Virus record (IMG/VR): IMGVR_UViG_3300012931_000759 | Location: 186,001 to 250,000 of that record | Direction: 5' to 3' (one strand) | DNA: 64,000 nucleotides | Source of the DNA: a virus | In this document: positions 60,134-64,000 of the stretch, piece by piece | Layout of the letters: the number at the start of each line of letters is the position of its first letter | How positions within the stretch are numbered: position 1 is the first letter of the stretch | The notes under the pieces: model-generated | The model's database searches: none | Told to the model about the DNA's origin: nothing | The model's input: only the letters and a program-made list of their open reading frames with translations | Program-made: the position numbers and the translations under genes

Positions 60134-60646
60134 ATGCCAGAAATTTCCCATCCCGTGTTCGGGAGCGTTGGCCGCGCCGAGCGGCCGGAGGCCCCTGCCA
60201 AACATCAAGAGGCGCCTGCGGCGCCCGTTGCGCAGCCGCAGGAGCCGCCCGAGGAGCCCACGATGGCCTCCTCCGACCTACAGTCACTTGTCGAGTGCGG
60301 CAAGGTCACGGACAGCATCGTGATCGACGGCAAAAGTTTCCGGATGTCCACCTTGGACGACGATGCCCAGGAGGCTATCATTAAGAGGTTCTCCGCCACG
60401 GAGAACTCCGGGAACTTTGTGGAGCTTCGCCGGTCCGTCGTGGCGGCGGCGATGGAAACCTTCAACGGGCGGCCCTTCGAGTCGATCTATCCCGCAGATG
60501 CCGCGCCGCAGCCGAGCGTGGCCGCCACGAAATTGGCCCTGATCCGCATGATGCAGGGCCAGGTGGTGGACAAACTCTACACCTTCTATGAGGAGCTGGT
60601 CAAGCGCAGCAAGCAGAGGGTCGATCCGGAGCAGGTAAAAAACTAG
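60134..60646 (+). CDS. Tail assembly chaperone, short (G-type) product
   Basis: 170 residues. Pro/Ala-rich N-terminus, then a compact helical domain (FSATENSGNFVELRRSVVAA ... ALIRMMQGQVVDKLYTFYEE). It lies between the tube and tape-measure genes, the classic position of lambda gpG-type chaperones. Its stop TAG at 60644 follows a slippery heptamer, so part of the ribosomes continue into the -1 frame. Confidence 0.75.
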   Translation: MPEISHPVFGSVGRAERPEAPAKHQEAPAAPVAQPQEPPEEPTMASSDLQSLVECGKVTDSIVIDGKSFRMSTLDDDAQEAIIKRFSATENSGNFVELRRSVVAAAMETFNGRPFESIYPADAAPQPSVAATKLALIRMMQGQVVDKLYTFYEELVKRSKQRVDPEQVKN

Positions 60647-61092
60647 CGGAGGGGCCGTGGGCCCGGCTGCGCTGGAAGCTCTGTAAAGCCTTCCAGGTGC
60701 CAGCTGACGACCCCCTGTTCGACCGGATGAACAATCCGCAGTGGCTGTGGTACGCCGCGCAGTTCGCTGCGGACGACAAGGAGCAGTTCGAGCTGCTCCG
60801 CGACATCGCGGAGTACAATGCCAGCTTCTGGAACCCCGAGGGGGTCGACCAGGTCCGTCGGGCGCGCGAGAAGACCTTCGTCGTGGGCGACAAGGATTTC
60901 GCACGGCAGATCGAGGAGACCTTCGGCCGCAAACTCAGGATCCCGGAGCAGAAGGAGAACCTGGCCCTGCCTTCCGTGCCCGAGCGGCGGGAGCCGGAAC
61001 GGCCGGATCGCCGCAGGATGCGGCCGGATGTGGACGCCGGCGCGTACTTGGACGCCGAGCTGGACGAAGTGAGATTCATCCCCACAAGGTGA
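60134..61092 (+). CDS. Frameshifted tail chaperone (GT-type) product
   Basis: If ribosomes slip back one base at 60637-60643, reading continues from 60643 (CTA GCG GAG) in the frame that runs open to the stop at 61090-61092, giving a 319-residue fusion. The added part (WARLRWKLCKAFQVPADDPL ... NPQWLWYAAQFAADDKEQFE) has no good start codon or ribosome site of its own, only GTG 60697. Lambda gpGT and similar pairs in many tailed phages are made this way, with the T part binding the tape measure. Confidence 0.8.
60637..60666 (+). promoter_or_regulatory. Programmed -1 frameshift site
   Basis: A_AAA_AAC at 60637-60643 in the correct phase, next to the TAG stop. A stem GGGCC (60652-60656) with GGCCC (60658-60664) begins about eight bases downstream, with room for a larger fold. 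Heptamer, phase, spacing and open -1 frame all agree. Confidence 0.8.
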
Positions 61093-61098
61093 TAACCG

Positions 61099-63327
61099 AT
61101 GGCCGATGGAGACCCCACCAACATTCCTGATCTCAATGTGCTGACTCGCATCCAGGATGTGATGCAGAATCTCAAGAATATGGGCAAACTGGAAGTTGCC
61201 GAACAAGTCAGTAATATTACAAATAAAATCTCGGAGATGACCGAGGAGCTAGGTCGCCTAAAACAGGGAGAGCAAGTTTGGAAAGACAAAAAGGCAGTTC
61301 TTGACCAGGTGACGGCAGCTTTTGACCGGCTGAAGAGCAAGATGGGCGAGACCGCGACCTTCTTTCTTGGCGCACAAGGCGATATCAACACCTTGCGGAA
61401 GAATCTTGAAGGGACGGCGCTCGGCGCCGGGGATTTCACAAAATCACTATCGGATCTGACAACCAAGATGTTGGGTGCGGGTGCCGCTGGTTTGCTGCTC
61501 GGCACAAACACTGGTCGGGCGTTGCTACAGCCCTTCTCTGACAGCAATATGGTTGCCAGCGTATTTGGGCACACCCTTGGCACACTGAACGAAGTGTTCC
61601 GCAAGCATGCGCAGGCGCAGGACCTGGTGAATGTCGGCTATCTGGCTTTGGGCCGGTCGATGGCCGACATCAGGGGGCGCGGCGACCTGATGATAGATGC
61701 GGTCCAGAAGATCACGGCCCAGTTCTTCATCGCCGGCGAGGAGCAGCAGAAGTTCATCGAGTCCACGCGCATGGTGCCAGGCGGGTTGGACGCGGTCACG
61801 ACCGCCGTCAAGGGCGTCGGCGGGGGCGTGACCCAGATGGCCCAGATCATGCTCGTGGGGCGCGGAGCCAGTCTCACTTTTGCGGAGACCTCGCGGATCA
61901 TGACCGAGCAGTACCAGAAGTTCGGCCAGATCATGGACAAGGACGCCGTCGAGAGCGTGGTCAAATTCGCGGAGGCCTCCAAGGCCACCGGCGTGCCCAT
62001 CGGCATAGCGGTGAGCCAGATCCAGGCTGCGAGCCAGCCGCTGGCCATCTTTGGAACCAAAATCACCGAAGCACAGAGCATCTGGACGACATTCACGAAA
62101 TCCCTGAAGGGCATCGCGCCGGAGGAGGTTGGCAGCCTCACGCGGCAGATTACCAGCAACATCGCAACCATGAGTCTTGGCGCGCAGGGTTTTGTGGCGC
62201 AGATGAGCGGCATGGTCCATGGCGTGACCGCGCTCGGGGGTGCGCTGCGGATGGAGCTGGCGATGCGCGAGCCTGGCGGCATGGAGCGCAACCTCGAGCG
62301 CGTCATGCAAACCATCTCGCGCATGGGCGGCGGGCGCATCATAACGCTCCAGGAGGCGTCCCAGACTCCGGCGCTAGAGATGCAGTTCCAGCTCCAGCGG
62401 CAGATGGTCGGGCAGATGCTCGGGGTCCAGCAGGGTCCCCAACAGTCCCGCGTGCTGGAAGTGCTCCAGAACATGGAGAAGGGCGGGGCCTCCGGAGCAG
62501 AAGCCACCAAAAATGTCCAGGAGCTGATGGCCGACGGGCAGAAGGCCCAGTCCGCGAGCACCACTGCCATGGAGAAGACGGCTATGGGCATCACCCGGAC
62601 CAACTCTTTCCTACACGAGATTGTCGGCCTGGAGCAGACCGCCGGTCGCGAATTGGCCCAAATCGGGCGCGCGCTCGGCACCGCCGGGGTCGGCATGCGC
62701 CCGAGGGAAAGCGATGTCGCGCGCGCCACGCTGGCGGGCATGCGGGCAGGCCCGGCGGTCGCTGCGGCCGCTCCGCGCGCTTTGGAGCGCATGGGCGGCC
62801 TGGTCCGCACTGTTAGTAAAGGCGCCGAAAGAGGCTCGAAGGCCTTCGTCCTCGAGCGGCAATTCCGGGCAAAAATGACGCCGACAGGCGAGCCCATCGA
62901 CCCCAGGCATCCCGAGCAGGCCGAGGCCGAACGCGGACTGGCAACAGTGCTGCCCACGGCCACCGGCAGGCGCCCGGAACTTGCGCCTGGTCTGCCCGTG
63001 TCCACCGGCAGGCGCCTGGAACTCGCGCCTGGGCCGCGCGAGAGGCGGGACAGGTTGGCGCGGACAGTGATGCCATTCGGGTTCGACCGCCCGGAGGAGA
63101 TGGCTCCAATGGGGCCCGACGAGACGGCGCCGGGGCGACCGGGCGCAAGGCGAGGTGCGGCGGCCATGGCGGCGGAGGGTGAGAGGCCAGAGGCCCTGAC
63201 GGTCACCCCTCTCGAGCCGCCCACTGTGGAGATCAAGGTCATATGTGAGAAGTGCCTCGAGAAGATCGTGGACAAGAAGCTACACCTTGGCAACCAGGGC
63301 GCGGCAGGCGAGGACTACGCCAGATAG
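61099..63327 (+). CDS. Tail tape-measure protein
   Basis: 742 residues. Long helices with phased hydrophobics, a Gly/Ala membrane-like segment (MLGAGAAGLLLGTNTGRALL, about 130-150), and a Pro/Arg-rich region with a repeated LPTATGRRPELAPG / LPVSTGRRLELAPG unit near residues 615-645. At about 0.15 nm per residue it would set a tail of roughly 110 nm. N-terminal MQNLKNMGKLEVAEQV is faintly like the helical tag of the head proteins. C-terminal CEKCLEK is odd for this family. Confidence 0.8.
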   Translation: MADGDPTNIPDLNVLTRIQDVMQNLKNMGKLEVAEQVSNITNKISEMTEELGRLKQGEQVWKDKKAVLDQVTAAFDRLKSKMGETATFFLGAQGDINTLRKNLEGTALGAGDFTKSLSDLTTKMLGAGAAGLLLGTNTGRALLQPFSDSNMVASVFGHTLGTLNEVFRKHAQAQDLVNVGYLALGRSMADIRGRGDLMIDAVQKITAQFFIAGEEQQKFIESTRMVPGGLDAVTTAVKGVGGGVTQMAQIMLVGRGASLTFAETSRIMTEQYQKFGQIMDKDAVESVVKFAEASKATGVPIGIAVSQIQAASQPLAIFGTKITEAQSIWTTFTKSLKGIAPEEVGSLTRQITSNIATMSLGAQGFVAQMSGMVHGVTALGGALRMELAMREPGGMERNLERVMQTISRMGGGRIITLQEASQTPALEMQFQLQRQMVGQMLGVQQGPQQSRVLEVLQNMEKGGASGAEATKNVQELMADGQKAQSASTTAMEKTAMGITRTNSFLHEIVGLEQTAGRELAQIGRALGTAGVGMRPRESDVARATLAGMRAGPAVAAAAPRALERMGGLVRTVSKGAERGSKAFVLERQFRAKMTPTGEPIDPRHPEQAEAERGLATVLPTATGRRPELAPGLPVSTGRRLELAPGPRERRDRLARTVMPFGFDRPEEMAPMGPDETAPGRPGARRGAAAMAAEGERPEALTVTPLEPPTVEIKVICEKCLEKIVDKKLHLGNQGAAGEDYAR

Positions 63328-63345
63328 CGTTTCCGGAGGACCGAC

Positions 63346-64000
63346 ATGGCCGAGCAGACGATAGGCAACCAGGTGTTTGTTGACCCGTCGCAGGATCCGG
63401 CGAACAATCCCCTGCGCGACAAGGGAACAAGCGCGGCAGAGGGCAACCCCCAGCAACCCGCTATTATCGCCAGCAACCCTCAGATGCCGACGGGCGTTCG
63501 GAGGCGCCAGCTTATGCGCTGGAAAGTGCCCGACCTCGGCTATATCGACATGTACATCAACCCGCAGCAGATGACTATCCAGGAGAAGAAGGTCATCACC
63601 AAGCGCAGGACCAAGGGAGGATACATCATCCAGTATTGGGGCGAGGAGCTTCCGACGATCAGTATCAGTGGATCGACCGGCGCCTCGGGCATTGAGGGCA
63701 TCAACATCCTGCGCGACGTGTATCGGTCCGAGCAGAAGGCTTTCGAGAAGGTAGCAAAATCACTGGTCGACAGGCTGGGTACCTTTTCCTTGGGAAGCGT
63801 CTCTGGCATCATGAACGCCGTCTCTAACCCTGGCCAGGCCATAGGGAGCGCGCTTTCCGGTCTTTTCGGCTCCGGTGCCAATCCGCCGTTGCTCCCCACG
63901 TTGGGCTCCTTGGCTCTCGGGGTTGAATTGTATTTCCAGGGGTGGGTTTTCAAAGGCTATTTTCTCGATTTCTCGGTAGAGGAGAGCGTAGCTCAGGGTG
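63346..64000 (+). CDS. Baseplate-type protein (3' partial)
   Basis: 218 residues visible from ATG 63346 (TTCCGGAGGACCGAC before it); no stop before the window edge. Disordered N-terminus, then RWKVPDLGYIDMYINPQQMT, YWGEELPTISISGSTGASGI and LYFQGWVFKGYFLDFSVEES, the pattern of baseplate/hub-associated proteins that follow the tape measure in large myophages. Exact role not assignable. Confidence 0.65.
   Translation, partial: MAEQTIGNQVFVDPSQDPANNPLRDKGTSAAEGNPQQPAIIASNPQMPTGVRRRQLMRWKVPDLGYIDMYINPQQMTIQEKKVITKRRTKGGYIIQYWGEELPTISISGSTGASGIEGINILRDVYRSEQKAFEKVAKSLVDRLGTFSLGSVSGIMNAVSNPGQAIGSALSGLFGSGANPPLLPTLGSLALGVELYFQGWVFKGYFLDFSVEESVAQG

Noticed and set aside
61638-63293. 551-codon minus-strand open frame
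   Set aside because: Shadow of the tape-measure gene, Ser/Pro/Arg-rich and without a start signal.
1-64000. tRNA genes, CRISPR arrays, integrase or attachment sites
   Set aside because: Looked for in the gaps; none could be supported.

Overview
This window is one long stretch of the virion-structure region of a large contractile-tailed phage (myovirus). The direct evidence is an HK97-fold-like major capsid protein (17147-18172), a prohead protease/scaffold gene (3622-7602), a tail sheath (56180-58708), two tandem tail-tube paralogues (58733-59311, 59393-59995), a frameshifted tail-assembly chaperone (60134-61092), a tape-measure protein (61099-63327) and the beginning of a baseplate-type gene that runs off the end. 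Both ends of the window cut genes, and no portal, terminase, replication, integration, tRNA or CRISPR element was seen. The loose packing of one structural region over 64 kb suggests a large-genome ('jumbo') phage. The host cannot be named. An LpxH-like hydrolase hints at a Gram-negative envelope and an ARC/Mpa-like ATPase hints at actinobacterial-type genes, and the two hints disagree.

Layout. 1-16189: head module with a three-domain phosphatase/protease-like protein, the protease-scaffold gene with a strong internal start, and a series of proteins sharing short helical tags, an 'AHP' linker and peptidoglycan-binding-like motifs. 16190-18240: a phage promoter, a decoration-type protein, the capsid protein and a strong terminator. 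18241-22566: a four-gene overlapping cassette of two homing-type nucleases, a possible GNAT protein and a DNA methyltransferase, with its own sigma70-like promoter. 22567-27100: a promoter-to-terminator small-transcript unit, tiny genes, GIY-YIG and HNH endonucleases, and a cold-shock-protein gene split by a group I intron that carries a LAGLIDADG endonuclease. 27103-43259: neck, fibre and baseplate-type proteins, an envelope-hydrolase pair and an ARC-like AAA ATPase. 43376-55190: two giant beta-helix tailspikes, a holin-like protein and a neck/tail-completion candidate. 55187-56015: a small minus-strand endonuclease island. 56038-64000: sheath, tube, chaperone, tape measure and baseplate.

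How it works together. A phage-specific promoter, box TCTATCAATA followed six bases later by CAT, occurs at the head of the main units, including one minus-strand copy in front of the strand-switched island. Its box differs at one position from the T4 late box TATAAATA, so a T4-like late sigma system is a reasonable inference. Genes are mostly coupled by ATGA or TAATG overlaps. At least ten homing endonucleases or remnants from four or more families sit between structural genes.
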